Positions 50,501-57,593 of a stretch of 64,000 nucleotides of DNA are shown one piece after another. The number at the start of each line of letters is the position of its first letter. Position 1 is the first letter of the stretch. The stretch is from Pilimelia columellifera. Its GTDB lineage: Bacteria; Actinomycetota; Actinomycetes; Mycobacteriales; Micromonosporaceae. The notes under the pieces are model-generated. The model was not told the origin of the DNA and did not search any database. It was given only the letters and a program-made list of their open reading frames with translations. Location: contig NZ_BAAARY010000018.1 of NCBI RefSeq assembly GCF_039532605.1, positions 4,428 through 68,427 on the forward strand, read 5' to 3'. The position numbers were made by a program, and so were the translations under genes.

Positions 50501-52276
50501 GCGGAACTCGCCGCCCAGGGGCTGAACACCGTGACCGTACGGGTGGACGGTGGGGCCGCCCCGGCCATCGGGGCCGAACGGGAGTTCTCCGGGGTGCTGT
50601 CGCTGCTCGCGCTCGGGGACCGGACCGAGGTGGTGACTCCTGCCGTCAACCTCGTCAAGGCGCTGGGCGACGCCGGTGTCACCGCACCACTGTGGACGTT
50701 CACCCGGGGTGCGGTCGGCGTCGGCATCCGGGACGCGGTCACCGCGCCGCACCAGGCCGCGTTGTGGGGGCTCGGGATGGTCGTGGCGCTGGAACACCCC
50801 GACCGCTGGGGTGGCCTGGTCGACCTCTCCGGCGCGGACGACCGACGTACGGTCACGCGGGTGCTCGCCGCGCTGACCGGCGCCTCGGGGGAGGACCAGA
50901 TCGCGGTCCGGCGTTCTGGCACGTACGCCCGGCGGCTCGTGCGCGCCGCCGCCCCGACCCCTGCACCGGACGGGTGGCAGCCGCGCGGAACGGTGCTGGT
51001 CACCGGCGGTGACGAGGGCCTGGGCCGGCACGCCAGCCGCTGGCTGGCCGACGCCGGTGCGCAGCGGCTCGTCGTCACCACCGGCGGCGGGGACCCGCTC
51101 GACCGTGCCGAACAGTTACGTGCCGACCTCGCCGGGACCGACGTGCCGGTCGAGGTGTGCGACGGCCGCGACCGGGACGAGATCCTGCGGCTGGTGTCGG
51201 CCCGGGAGGATCTGCCGCTCACCGCGGTGGTGCACGCCGCCGACCTGACCTGGAGCGATGCCGTCGCCGACACCGCCGAACGCGAGGTGGCCCAGATGTT
51301 CGAGGCCAAGGTGGATCCCGCCGTGTGGCTGGACGAGGCGCTCGCCGGCACCACGCTCGACGCGTTCGTCGTGTTCACCTCGATCGCCGGAGTCTGGGGT
51401 GGCGGCGGCCAGGGCCTGTCCGCCGCCGCCAACGCCACCCTCGACGCCCTCGTGGAAGCCCGCCGTGCGCGGGGTCTGCGCGCGACCGCCGTCGCGTGGG
51501 GCGCGTTGGAGCAGATCGGCATCGGCGCCGACGAGGCGGCTCTCGCCCAGCTGCGCCGCCGGGGCGTGCAGCCGCTGACCACCGCGCTCGCCATGGCCGC
51601 CCTGGCCCAGGCCACCGGCGCCGACGAGACGACCGTAACGGTGGCCGGCGTGGACTGGTCGGCGTTTATCCCGGCGTTCACCTCGGTGCGGCCGACCCGG
51701 CTGTTCGACTCCCTGCCCGAGGCCCGTGCCGCGCTGAGCGACCGGGAGTCCGCCGGCCGGACCGACGGTCCCGACAGCACGCTCGTGGATTCCCTGCGCG
51801 CCGCGACCGAAGCCGAGCGGGACCGGATGCTGCTGCGGCTGGTCCGCGGGCACGCCGCCGCGGTGCTCGGGCACAGCAGCGGCGACGCGGTGGCGGCCCA
51901 GCAGCCGTTCCAGGATGCCGGTTTCGACTCCCTGGCCGCCGTCAACCTCCGCAACAGCCTCAACACGGCGACCGGGCTGCGGCTGCCGTCGACGCTGATC
52001 TTCGACTACCCGACCCCGGCCGTACTGGTCGCACACCTGCGCGACGAACTGCTCAGCGAACTGGCCACGTCCGAGGTGGACGAGGCCACGCTTCGGCGCG
52101 TGCTCGCGGCAGTGCCCCTCGACCGATTCGCGCAGGCCGGCGTGCTCGACACGCTCATCGCCCTGGCCTCCGGCGCCTCGGCCGAGGCGCCGGAGGCCAG
52201 GGCGGCCGAGGAGGACCTCATCGACGAGATGGACGTCGTGGACCTGGTACGCCGAGCCCTCGGCAGCTCGCGCTGA
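40352..52276 (+). CDS. rifA: Starter type I PKS (RifA-like), 3' part: rest of KS1, modules 1-3, docking domain
   Basis: Homology resumes at 40352 (TPGAFVEFSRQRALAPDGRC); the first ATG-like start in this frame at 40511 is internal to KS1, so this is not an independent gene. Together with 36850-40350 it would encode one protein of about 5140 residues. Domains: remainder of KS1-AT(methylmalonyl)-DH*-KR-ACP, KS-AT(malonyl)-ACP, KS-AT(methylmalonyl)-KR*-ACP, then a C-terminal docking helix set (ATLRRVLAAVPLDRFAQAGV ... LIDEMDVVDLVRRAL). The docking tail means another PKS subunit takes over the chain. AT choice and the unreduced modules 2 and 3 match the part of RifA that builds the naphthalenic core. 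It lies 25 bases upstream of rifG. Confidence 0.9.
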   Translation, partial: TPGAFVEFSRQRALAPDGRCKPYSDDADGTGWAEGAGIVVLEQLSSARARGHRVLAVLRGSAINQDGASNGLTAPSGVAQQRVIRRALARAGLNAAGVDVVEGHGTGTVLGDPIEAEALLATYGQDRDPDRPMWLGSLKSNIGHTQAAAGVAGVIKMVQALRHGVLPPTLHAARPSPRVDWAAGAVRLITEARPWPRTERPRRAGVSSFGVSGTNAHLILEEAAVEPAPPVPPPGNAVVPLALSAKTQAALATGAGRLAAFLEAGNDPLPDVVAALNCRALFGERAVIVADSPAEAATLLRTVEQGRSGSGIVVGSARPGPVVFVFPGQGAQWSGMGRDLLDVSAVFAAHVRVCAAAIEPYADFPLTEALRGELPEDIAASVDVVQITSFVMMTGLAAVWRSAGVEPSAVAGHSQGEIAAAYVAGALSLPDAARVVTVRAALIRDVLAGGGAMASVALGEVEAARRLAGNDRLSISAVNSPSSVVVAGPPDALGEVLTAWEDDGVRVRRIAVDYASHTAQVEQVAERLGAALAGVRAGAPRIPLLSTVTGAWITAAGELDGDYWVRNLRHPVRFAPAVAALIDRGHTSFVEVSAHPVLVQPVTEIAEAAGAEVVVTESLRRGEGGFRRLGASMGRLFVTGTAVDWAAVTPPARGRAEPPPYAFDHRPYWLPATGARPGPGPLGLAEVEHPLLGALLNRPDDGGSVAVARWSASSFPWITTRREDGATVLPSTALLDVVIHAGGQTGTPVVASLTTGTLVVLPAHGALDLQVSVGGPGQNGDRAVELWTRAAGSVAGEPWTRHAHGVLTPAADEPVPPSVPETGRVDLDGEPGGYGLHPALLDAAVRTVIEPGTTPVTWTGVALHATGATALTVHGDGRRLLLTDPTGAPVLSAAAVTTGPDTTAPGAGLPLFHTAWTDIDLPSEAAPLPDTRHYEVPAGDPRAVLAEVLATLRSWLTGSDAAGGRLVVHTSDRDDISTAAVWGLVRSAQSEHPGRIVLVATDERSRDALPGALATGEPQIRVREGRAQVPRLVRTPPSDGRTARPLDPDGTVLITGGTGLLGAITARHLVARHGVRHLLLASRSGPTGEAGTLRDELAALGATVTIARCDVADREQVRELLDGIPDTAPLTAVVHTAGVLDDGVLTTLDTDRLDTVLRPKLDAARHLHELTLGRDLAAFVLYSSAAGVLGNPGQANYAAANAGLDALARERRRLGLPAVSVAWGFWTEAGGLTRHLGYADHSRTRRSGMLSLGAGDGMALLDAALRGNTPPDVVATRFDLTGLRTGGQPVAPLLRALVPPTRPRAHAAAATPVAEPLASLSEADQAGALLRMVRRHTAEVLGHDGPESVPADRPFRETGLDSLTAIELRNRLAADTGLKLGATVAFDYPRPVALAGHLRDRLTGRDTAPSAVPAVAAAPSEPIAIVAMACRFPAGVNSPEDLWRVVRGGVDAVTGFPEDRGWPTDGLFHPDPDHFGTTYVRHGAFLDDAPGFDATFFGISPNEALAMDPQQRLLLETSWELLERAGIDPATLHGHDVGVFAGVNSHDYSMRAHRSAGAEGFRLTGSSGSVVSGRIAYHYGFEGQAITIDTACSSSLVALHLAVRALQQGECSLALAGGVTVIGTVETFVEFSRQRGLAPDGRCKSFADAADGTGWSEGAGLLLVERLSDARRNGHQVLAVVRGTAVNSDGASNGLTAPSGPAQQRVITTALASAGLGPSDVDAVEAHGTGTTLGDPIEAQALLETYGRDRDPDRPLWLGSVKSNLGHTQAAAGVAGVIKMVLAMRHGKLPATLHVDRPSSHIDWSAGTVRLLTEARDWPDAGRPRRAGVSSFGIGGTNAHVVLEAGPAPEPPPSPVPDPAVVPVLLSARTTSGLSGQAARIAAFVAAEPDAQPGDVAHALATARAHLGRRAVILATDREHLTAELRDLERGTPGAATVTGTTVEGSLAVLFTGQGSQRAGMGAGLSRSQPVFREAFTAAIAEVERHLGGHWPLPLAEVLAAATGTPEAALLDRTLYTQPALFALETALYRLLVSWGVRPALLAGHSIGEITAAHVAGVLDLSQAARLVAARARLMDALPAGGAMTAVRATEQQVAALLRDAPGSVGVAAVNGHDSLVLAGEQEAVDAIADRLHRDGHKIRRLSVSHAFHSVLMEPVLDEFGAVAASLTYRPSTVPIVSTLTGRLDAAGEMSTAGYWVRQLRHAVRFGDAVAALRAEGATTFLEAGPGSALTSMVLEAPGLSEAACLPFLPASPDEALAVRSAVAGLHVRGIGADWPVIIGRSGPAPLGTELPTYAFEHQRFWIGTEQEEPAPPPVAVPPVAPAAVRDLTDLTDLVRESALVVLGHRPDTALDERMSFKDLGLDSLGAVRLRNRLRDLTGVEMPVTVAFDHPTTGALAAQLSAVLHGDADADADTGVPAACGADEPIVIIATSGRFPGGADSPDALWRLVAERRDAVTGFPTDRDWDVDRLYHPDPAHPGTSYTRAGGFLHDAAQFDAALFGISPREALAMDPQQRLLLETSWEAFERAGIDPLSLRGRDVGVFTGIVHHDYVTRLRQVPEDVQGYVMTGTAASVASGRVSYVFGFEGPAVTVDTACSSSLVAIHLAAQAPDAFLEFSRQRGLAADGRCKSYSSDADGTGWAEGAGIVVLERLSDARRNGHRVLAVLRGSAVNQDGASNGLTAPSGPAQQRVIRRALAEAGLDAAAVDVVEGHGTGTVLGDPIEIQALMATYGKDRDPEHPLWLGSLKSNIGHTQAAAGVAGVIKMVEALRHGVLPASLHAGAPTSQVDWSAGTVRVLAEERDWPRTVGRPRRAGVSSFGASGTNAHLVIEEAPGEDPIPTGGPGVVALTLTAKTPASLTAQATRLAALLTREPGVPLASVAAALATRRAVLGERAAVVAETPEEALPALHALARGERDPRLVSGTAVAGKLAWVFPGQGAQWLGMGRDLLAESPVFAARAADCARALEPWLDWPVLDVLRGDAEPAMFERVDVVQVATFTVMVSLAAVWSSAGVVPDAVIGHSQGEIAAACVAGALSLNDAARVVALRSQVIAAKLAGGGGMASAVVSEAEARERLPPWADSVEVAVVNSPTSVVIAGEPEQLDAALEQLAADGVRVRRVAVDYASHTRHVETVRDALAEAFGDVRSQVPAVPMRSTLTGGWIRDAGDLDGDYWYRNLRGQVSFGPAVTALVEDAFAFFVEMSPHPVLVQPVTECAEAAGRNVSATGSLRRDDGGMRRLLTSIAELSVAGVTPRWPAVLPAADGWVDLPVYAFDRQAYWLREPADGGEATRADDAAEVWAAVRDEDARALAEVLGADDTADFESLTRVLPLLARWRARQESASALEGLRYRTSWQPFDNNAAGVPAGRWLVVAPTGGSVDGFVAELAAQGLNTVTVRVDGGAAPAIGAEREFSGVLSLLALGDRTEVVTPAVNLVKALGDAGVTAPLWTFTRGAVGVGIRDAVTAPHQAALWGLGMVVALEHPDRWGGLVDLSGADDRRTVTRVLAALTGASGEDQIAVRRSGTYARRLVRAAAPTPAPDGWQPRGTVLVTGGDEGLGRHASRWLADAGAQRLVVTTGGGDPLDRAEQLRADLAGTDVPVEVCDGRDRDEILRLVSAREDLPLTAVVHAADLTWSDAVADTAEREVAQMFEAKVDPAVWLDEALAGTTLDAFVVFTSIAGVWGGGGQGLSAAANATLDALVEARRARGLRATAVAWGALEQIGIGADEAALAQLRRRGVQPLTTALAMAALAQATGADETTVTVAGVDWSAFIPAFTSVRPTRLFDSLPEARAALSDRESAGRTDGPDSTLVDSLRAATEAERDRMLLRLVRGHAAAVLGHSSGDAVAAQQPFQDAGFDSLAAVNLRNSLNTATGLRLPSTLIFDYPTPAVLVAHLRDELLSELATSEVDEATLRRVLAAVPLDRFAQAGVLDTLIALASGASAEAPEARAAEEDLIDEMDVVDLVRRALGSSR
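44600..47575 (+). other. PKS module 2: KS-AT(mal)-ACP
   Basis: The KS is intact (DTACSSS, HGTGTTLGDP, KSNLGHTQAAAG). The AT has GHSIG and HAFH, so malonyl-CoA. The ACP (GLDSLGAVRLRN, near 47440) follows at once with no reductive domain, so the beta-keto group is kept. That suits later aromatic ring closure. Confidence 0.9.
47620..52276 (+). other. PKS module 3: KS(shortened)-AT(mmal)-KR*-ACP-docking
   Basis: The KS has Cys (codon 48137-48139) but lacks about 19 residues after 48178. The AT has GHSQG and YASH, so methylmalonyl-CoA. The KR-sized region has TGGDEGLG, no LDD, and GQGLSAAANA where GQxNYAAANA is expected, so the catalytic Tyr is absent and the keto group stays. The ACP has GFDSLAAVNLRN near 51928. 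Confidence 0.85.
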
Positions 52277-52301
52277 ACCGCCGCCGACCGGAAGGTTCGA
52301 G

Positions 52302-53363
52302 ATGCCCACGACCGTCGAGGTGCACGCCGGCGATCGTCCGTACGAAGTGGTCATCGGCGCGGGGTCGCGCCACCTGCTGCCGGCGATCGTCGAACGGCTC
52401 GGCGCTCGCCGGGCCGTGGTGGTCTCGGCCCGCCCCGAACCGTGGGTGCCCGACCCCGGGGTCCCCTCGACCGTGGTCCCGGCCCACGACGGGGAACACG
52501 CCAAGACGCTCGCCACCGTGCAGGACCTCTGCGCGCGGTTCGCCGCCTTCGGGCTGAGCCGCTCGGACGTGGTCGTCACGTGCGGCGGCGGGACCACCAC
52601 CGACGTGGCCGGGCTCGCCGCTGCCCTCTACCACCGCGGCGTCGCGGTCGTCCACGTCCCGACCACGCTGCTCGCCCAGGTCGACGCCAGCGTCGGCGGC
52701 AAGACCGCGGTCAACCTGCCGGCCGGCAAGAACCTGGTCGGCGCGTACTGGCAGCCGGCCGCGGTCCTGTGCGACACCGACTACCTGAGCACGCTGCCAC
52801 CCCGGCAACGGCGCAACGGTCTCGGCGAGATCGCCCGCTGCCACTTCATCGGCGCCGGCGACCTTAGCGGCCTCACCACCGAGGAGCAGATCGCCGCCGG
52901 CGTCGCGCTGAAGGCGGACGTCGTCTCCCGCGACGAGCGGGACACCGGGCTGCGGCACATCCTTAACTACGGGCACACGCTGGGGCATGCGCTGGAGATA
53001 GCCACCGATTTCCGGCTCTACCACGGCGAAGCGGTCGCGGTAGGTACCGTCTTCGCAGGCCGCCTCGCCCACTCGCTGGGCCGGATCGGGGCCGCGCGCG
53101 CCGCCGAGCACGACGCGGTCGTACGCCACTACGGACTGCCCGCGGCCCTGCCGGAGGACGTTGCCGCCGAGGATCTGATCGGCGTCATGCGCCACGACAA
53201 GAAGGCGGTCGACGGCCTGGGCTTCGTCCTCGACGGCGACGGCGGCCCGGCCCTCGTCGCCGGGGTCGACGCGGAAACCGTCCGGCGGGTGCTCGGCGAG
53301 ATGCCGCGGCAACCTCTGGACGACATGGTCGCGGGAGACGCCGAACCCGCGGGGGCCCGGTGA
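52302..53363 (+). CDS. rifG: Aminodehydroquinate synthase (AroB family)
   Basis: 353 residues from ATG 52302, with GGAAGG at 52290-52295. AroB features: VVTCGGGTTTDVAGLAAALY, VHVPTTLLAQVDASVGGKTA, VNLPAGKNLVGAYWQP and the metal-binding NYGHTLGHALE. In the aminoshikimate route RifG-type enzymes cyclise 3,4-dideoxy-4-amino-DAHP to 5-deoxy-5-aminodehydroquinate using NAD+ and a divalent metal. It opens a tightly packed run G-H-K-L-M-N downstream of the starter PKS, and its stop overlaps the next start (GTGA). Confidence 0.93.
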   Translation: MPTTVEVHAGDRPYEVVIGAGSRHLLPAIVERLGARRAVVVSARPEPWVPDPGVPSTVVPAHDGEHAKTLATVQDLCARFAAFGLSRSDVVVTCGGGTTTDVAGLAAALYHRGVAVVHVPTTLLAQVDASVGGKTAVNLPAGKNLVGAYWQPAAVLCDTDYLSTLPPRQRRNGLGEIARCHFIGAGDLSGLTTEEQIAAGVALKADVVSRDERDTGLRHILNYGHTLGHALEIATDFRLYHGEAVAVGTVFAGRLAHSLGRIGAARAAEHDAVVRHYGLPAALPEDVAAEDLIGVMRHDKKAVDGLGFVLDGDGGPALVAGVDAETVRRVLGEMPRQPLDDMVAGDAEPAGAR

Positions 53364-54538
53364 CCCGCCGGATCGCCCGGGAGCACAGCGCCCCGGTGCG
53401 GGCCGCGCTGTCCCGGCCCGCGGCCCAGCAGCCCGATTGGCCCGACCGGAAATGCGCGGACGCCGTGGCAGCCTCCCTGCGCACCCTGCCGGCCATCGTG
53501 ACGCCGGGGGAGACGGCCCGGCTGCGGGAGCGGCTCCGGGCCGTCGCGAGGGGCGAGGCCTTCCTGCTGCAGGGCGGCGACTGCGCGGAGACCTTCACCG
53601 ACAACACCCCCACGCACGTACGAGGCAACGTGGCCCTGCTGCACCGGATGGCGGCCCTGCTCGCAACCGCCGCCGGGCGGCCGGTCGTACGCCTGGCCCG
53701 GGCCGCCGGCCAGTATGCCAAGCCGCGTTCCGCATCCACCGACGCCGCGGGCCTGCCCGTCTACCGAGGCGACATCATCAACGCCCGCACCGCCACCGTG
53801 GCGGCGCGTACCCCGGATTCGGGACGGATGCGGCAGGCCCGGATTCACGCGGCGCGGACCGTCGACGTCATCCGCGCCGCGCAGGTCGGCACATACGTCA
53901 GCCACGAGGCGCTGTTGCTGGACTACGAGGCGGCCGGGCTCACGACGTACGGATCGAGCGTGCGCAGCGGCCTTGCCCACTTCCTGTGGATCGGCGAACG
54001 AACCCGGGCGCTCGACGGCGCGCACATAGCCCTCGCCGCGCTACTCGCCAACCCGATCGGCCTCAAGATCGGCCCGACCACCACCCCCGAGGAGGCCGTC
54101 GAGTACGCCCAGCGGCTCGACCCGCAATGCGAGGCCGGCCGCCTCACCCTCATCAGCCGGATGGGCCACGACCGTGTCCGCGACGTACTGCCGCCCATCG
54201 TGGAGAAGGTCACCGCCGCCGGGCATTTCGTCGTGTGGCAGTGCGACCCCATGCACGGCAACACCGAGCTGCTCGCGAGCGGCTTCAAGACCCGCGACCT
54301 GGGCCGGATCCTCGACGAACTGGAAGGCTTCTTCGAGGTGCACCGGGAACTCGGCACCTATCCCGGCGGCCTGCACCTCGAACTCACCGGCGACGACGTC
54401 ACCGAGTGCGTCGGCGGCACGTGCGGCCTCGCCGAGCACGACATCCCGGACCGCTACCGCACGGCCTGCGACCCCCGTCTCAACCCGTCCCAGGCGCTCG
54501 ACGTCGCCCGGCACGCCGCGCGCCTGCTCCGGCGATGA
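53360..54538 (+). CDS. rifH: AminoDAHP synthase (class II DAHP synthase family)
   Basis: 392 residues from GTG 53360, overlapping rifG by 4 bases. Class II DAHP synthase motifs: FLLQGGDCAETF, GRPVVRLARAAGQYAKPRS, GLAHFLWIGERTRALDGAHI, GLKIGPTTTPEEA and QCDPMHGNTELLASGFKTRD. In AHBA pathways this enzyme condenses phosphoenolpyruvate with an amino-erythrose-4-phosphate (iminoE4P) to aminoDAHP. It is shorter than many primary-metabolism class II enzymes, with a reduced N-terminal extension, as usual for RifH. Confidence 0.93.
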   Translation: MTRRIAREHSAPVRAALSRPAAQQPDWPDRKCADAVAASLRTLPAIVTPGETARLRERLRAVARGEAFLLQGGDCAETFTDNTPTHVRGNVALLHRMAALLATAAGRPVVRLARAAGQYAKPRSASTDAAGLPVYRGDIINARTATVAARTPDSGRMRQARIHAARTVDVIRAAQVGTYVSHEALLLDYEAAGLTTYGSSVRSGLAHFLWIGERTRALDGAHIALAALLANPIGLKIGPTTTPEEAVEYAQRLDPQCEAGRLTLISRMGHDRVRDVLPPIVEKVTAAGHFVVWQCDPMHGNTELLASGFKTRDLGRILDELEGFFEVHRELGTYPGGLHLELTGDDVTECVGGTCGLAEHDIPDRYRTACDPRLNPSQALDVARHAARLLRR

Positions 54539-54622
54539 CTATCAGATCGGGGTATACGTCGCCCCCGGTCGGCGCTCATAACCTGAGCGGGTCCCCTCAG
54601 TCCCGGCGAGTTTCGGAGAGAC

Positions 54623-55786
54623 ATGGACGCCATCGGTAAAGCACCCGTGTTCCCGCAGTGGCCTCAGTACGACGACGAGGAGCGCACCGCGCTGATCCGG
54701 GCCCTGGAACAGGGCCAGTGGTGGCGGATGGGCGGCACCGAGGTCGAGTCGTTCGAGCGGGAGTTCGCCGCCTTCCACGGCGCCCCGTACGCCCTGGCGG
54801 TCACCAACGGCACCCACGCCCTCGAACTGGCTCTGCAGTGCCTCGGCGTCGGGCCGGGCAGCGAGGTCATCGTGCCGGCGTTCACCTTCATCTCGTCGTC
54901 GCAGGCGGCACAGCGGCTGGGTGCGGTCGCCGTACCGGTCGATGTGGACGCCGGAACGTACAACATCGACGTCGCCGCCGCCGCGGCCGCCGTGACGCCG
55001 CGGACCCGGGTCATCATGCCCGTCCACATGGCCGGGCTGGTGGCCGATATGGACGCGCTCGCCAAGCTGGCCGCCGACAACGGCGTGGCGCTGCTGCAGG
55101 ACGCCGCGCACGCGCAGGGCGCTCGCTGGCAGGGCAAGCGGATCGGCGAGTTCGGCACGATCGCGGCCTTCAGCTTCCAGAACGGCAAGCTCATGACGGC
55201 CGGTGAGGGTGGTGCCCTCCTGCTGCCCGACGAGGAACTGCTCGAAAGCGCATTCCTGCGCCATAGCTGCGGGCGGCCCCGGACCGACCGGCGCTACCTG
55301 CACAAGGTCAGCGGATCCAACCTGCGGCTCGGCGAGTTCTCGGCGGCCGTGCTGCGGGCCCAGCTGCGCCGTCTCGATGCCCAGAACGCGGTCCGCGACG
55401 AGCGCTGGGCGCTGCTGTCCGGGCTGCTGGCCGGAATCCCCGGCGTGGTGCCGCAGAGCGGCGACCCACGCGCCGACCGCAACACCCACTACATGGCGAT
55501 GTTCCGGGTGCCGGGCCTCGGCGAGCAGGCACGCAACGACCTCATCGACCGCCTAGTCGCGGCCGGGCTGCCCGCCTTCGCCACCTTCCGGGCGATCTAC
55601 CGCACCGACGCGTTCTGGGACGGCGCGCAGGTGGCCGAGACCGTCGAGCAGATCGCCGAGCGCTGCCCCAACACCGAGGCGATCAGCACCGACGGCATCT
55701 GGCTGCACCACCGGGCCCTGCTGGCGGAGTCCGAGGCCCTGCACGCCACCGCCGAGATCATCGCCGGTGCGGTGACGGCCACATGA
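54623..55786 (+). CDS. rifK: AHBA synthase, PLP-dependent DegT/DnrJ family
   Basis: 387 residues from ATG 54623, with GGAGAG just upstream. PLP-fold motifs: LAVTNGTHALELALQCLGVG, VPAFTFISSSQAAQRLGAVA, VMLLQDAAHAQGA-type Asp (LLQDAAHAQGARW) and the Schiff-base Lys189 in SFQNGKLMTAGEGGALLL. The C-terminal GIWLHHRALLAE is also typical. RifK-type enzymes aromatise aminodehydroshikimate to AHBA; together with RifL they are also implicated in the early transamination to UDP-kanosamine. This is the diagnostic gene for an ansamycin or other AHBA-derived pathway. Confidence 0.96.
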   Translation: MDAIGKAPVFPQWPQYDDEERTALIRALEQGQWWRMGGTEVESFEREFAAFHGAPYALAVTNGTHALELALQCLGVGPGSEVIVPAFTFISSSQAAQRLGAVAVPVDVDAGTYNIDVAAAAAAVTPRTRVIMPVHMAGLVADMDALAKLAADNGVALLQDAAHAQGARWQGKRIGEFGTIAAFSFQNGKLMTAGEGGALLLPDEELLESAFLRHSCGRPRTDRRYLHKVSGSNLRLGEFSAAVLRAQLRRLDAQNAVRDERWALLSGLLAGIPGVVPQSGDPRADRNTHYMAMFRVPGLGEQARNDLIDRLVAAGLPAFATFRAIYRTDAFWDGAQVAETVEQIAERCPNTEAISTDGIWLHHRALLAESEALHATAEIIAGAVTAT

Positions 55787-56841
55787 CGATCCGGGTGGCG
55801 GTCGCAGGGTTGGGCTGGGCGGGCCGGGAGCTCTGGTTGCCGCTGCTCGGGGAACACGACGCATTCGAGGTCATCGCGGCGGTCGACTCGGACACCCGGG
55901 CGTGCGAGGCGGTGAGGCAGAAGATCGGCGTACGGGCGTACCCGGACGTCGATGCCCTGAACCCGCACGACGTCGACCTCGCCGTGGTGGCCGTACCCAA
56001 CCATCTGCACGCCGAGACCGCCGCCCGGCTGCTGCGCCGCGGCATCTCCGTCTTCCTGGAGAAGCCGGTGTGCCTGACGCTGGAGGAGGCCGCAAACCTG
56101 GCCGGTGCCGAACGCGCCGCCGGCGCCACCCTGCTGGCCGGCAGCGCCGCCCGACACCGGGCCGACGTCACCGCCCTTCGCCAGGTGGTGCCCACCCTGG
56201 GCCGGATCCAGCACGCCGAGCTCGGGTGGACCCGGTCCCGGGGGATACCGCGGCCCGGCGGCTGGTTCACCGAGCTCAGCAAGGCCGGCGGCGGCGCGCT
56301 GGTCGACCTCGGCTGGCACCTGTTCGACACGCTCAACTCACTGATCGACCCGGCCGAGATCCGGCAGGTCGTCGGCGTCACGTCCGACGACTTCGTCCGC
56401 GCCGGCGGCTGGAACGCGGCCTGGCGCCTCGACGACACCCCGACCGGCGGGGGCGGCGACGTCGAGGACACGGCACGGGGCTTTCTCGTACGCCACGACG
56501 GGGTCTCGGTGTCGCTGCGTACGAGCTGGGCCTCCCATGACGAACGGGACGTCTCCATGCTGCGGATCGAGGGCAGCGAGGGTGTCGCCTGCCTGCGCTG
56601 CACCTTCGGCTTCAGCCCGAACCGCCTGCCGGCATCGGAACTCGCCGTGTCCAGGGTGGGCGTCACCACCCTGCTGCCTGTGCTCGCCGAGCCCGTCGGC
56701 ACCGAGTACAGGACCCAGCTGGACAGCCTAGCCACGAGCCTGGCTGATCCGGGGAACCGCGGCGCTGCCATCGCTGACGCCCGCCTGACCGTCGGGCTCA
56801 TCGACAGGTTCTACCAGTCCGCGCACCCGGTCGCCGGATGA
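55783..56841 (+). CDS. rifL: Gfo/Idh/MocA-family oxidoreductase of the kanosamine branch
   Basis: 352 residues; the ATG at 55783 overlaps the rifK stop (ATGA). The N-terminal NAD(P)-binding domain has RVAVAGLGWAGRELWLPLLG, VVAVPNHLHAETAARLL and FLEKPVCLTLEEAANLAG (the EKP motif of the family). The second domain has GGALVDLGWHLFDTL, the usual catalytic His region. RifL-type proteins oxidise UDP-glucose at C-3 so that RifK can install the amino group. Position and coupling to rifK support that assignment over the two other paralogues in the window. Confidence 0.9.
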   Translation: MTIRVAVAGLGWAGRELWLPLLGEHDAFEVIAAVDSDTRACEAVRQKIGVRAYPDVDALNPHDVDLAVVAVPNHLHAETAARLLRRGISVFLEKPVCLTLEEAANLAGAERAAGATLLAGSAARHRADVTALRQVVPTLGRIQHAELGWTRSRGIPRPGGWFTELSKAGGGALVDLGWHLFDTLNSLIDPAEIRQVVGVTSDDFVRAGGWNAAWRLDDTPTGGGGDVEDTARGFLVRHDGVSVSLRTSWASHDERDVSMLRIEGSEGVACLRCTFGFSPNRLPASELAVSRVGVTTLLPVLAEPVGTEYRTQLDSLATSLADPGNRGAAIADARLTVGLIDRFYQSAHPVAG

Positions 56842-56903
56842 CCTCCGGTGACCGGGGCGCCGTACGCCAGGTGGTCACGCCGCCGGGACCAGGGAGAACA
56901 CGC

Positions 56904-57593
56904 ATGACCAAGCCCTTGATCGAACCTGCCGGGGCAGGCCTCGCCGTGCCGTTGCGGCGCGCGGTGATCTTCGACCTCGACGGGGTAGTCGTGGACAGCT
57001 TCGCGGTGATGAGTGAGGCGTTCGCCATCGCGTACGCCGAGGTCGTCGGCCCCGGCCCGGCGCCCTTCGTGGAATACCGGCGGCACCTCGGCCGCTACTT
57101 CCCGGACATCATGCGGGAGATGCGCCTGCCGCTGGCCATGGAGGGACCCTTCGTCCGGGAAAGCTACCGGCTCGCCCACCGCGTCACCGTGTTCGACGGC
57201 GTCGTGGACCTGCTGTCGGCACTGCGCGAGCGCGGGTTGCTGCTCGCCATCGCCACCGGCAAGACCGGCGAACGGGCGCGCTCCCTGCTCGACACGCTCG
57301 GCCTGCTCCCGTACTTCGCCCACGTCATCGGCTCCGACGAGGTCGCCCGGCCTAAGCCCGCCCCGGACATCGTCCTGCGAGCGCTGGAGCTACTCGGCGT
57401 GCCGGCCGACGAGGCCATCATGGTCGGCGACGCGCCGACCGACCTGCTCAGCGCCCGCGGCGCCCGGGTCGATGCCGCCGCGGCGGTGTGGGCCGAGCCC
57501 GAGGAAGACGAGCTGTTCGCCGCCCGCCCCGACGTCGTCCTGCGCAAGCCCGCCGACCTCCTGGCGCTGTGTCCGCCGGCACCGGTCCGCTGA
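56904..57593 (+). CDS. rifM: HAD-superfamily phosphatase
   Basis: 229 residues from ATG 56904, with AGGGAGA upstream. An in-frame ATG at 56838 would overlap rifL (ATGA) and add 22 residues, so both starts are possible. HAD motifs: VIFDLDGVVVDSF (nucleophile Asp), LLAIATGKTGERA (Thr motif), ARPKPAPDIV (Lys) and MVGDAPTDLLSARGA (acidic pair). RifM-type phosphatases release kanosamine (UDP-kanosamine cleavage) in the aminoshikimate supply route. It is part of the uninterrupted G-N run. Confidence 0.9.
   Translation: MTKPLIEPAGAGLAVPLRRAVIFDLDGVVVDSFAVMSEAFAIAYAEVVGPGPAPFVEYRRHLGRYFPDIMREMRLPLAMEGPFVRESYRLAHRVTVFDGVVDLLSALRERGLLLAIATGKTGERARSLLDTLGLLPYFAHVIGSDEVARPKPAPDIVLRALELLGVPADEAIMVGDAPTDLLSARGARVDAAAAVWAEPEEDELFAARPDVVLRKPADLLALCPPAPVR

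Noticed and set aside
40511..52276. Independent PKS gene starting at 40511
   Set aside because: The start would fall in the middle of KS1. The preceding frame from 36850 and the frame from 40352 are two halves of one gene broken by a missing segment.
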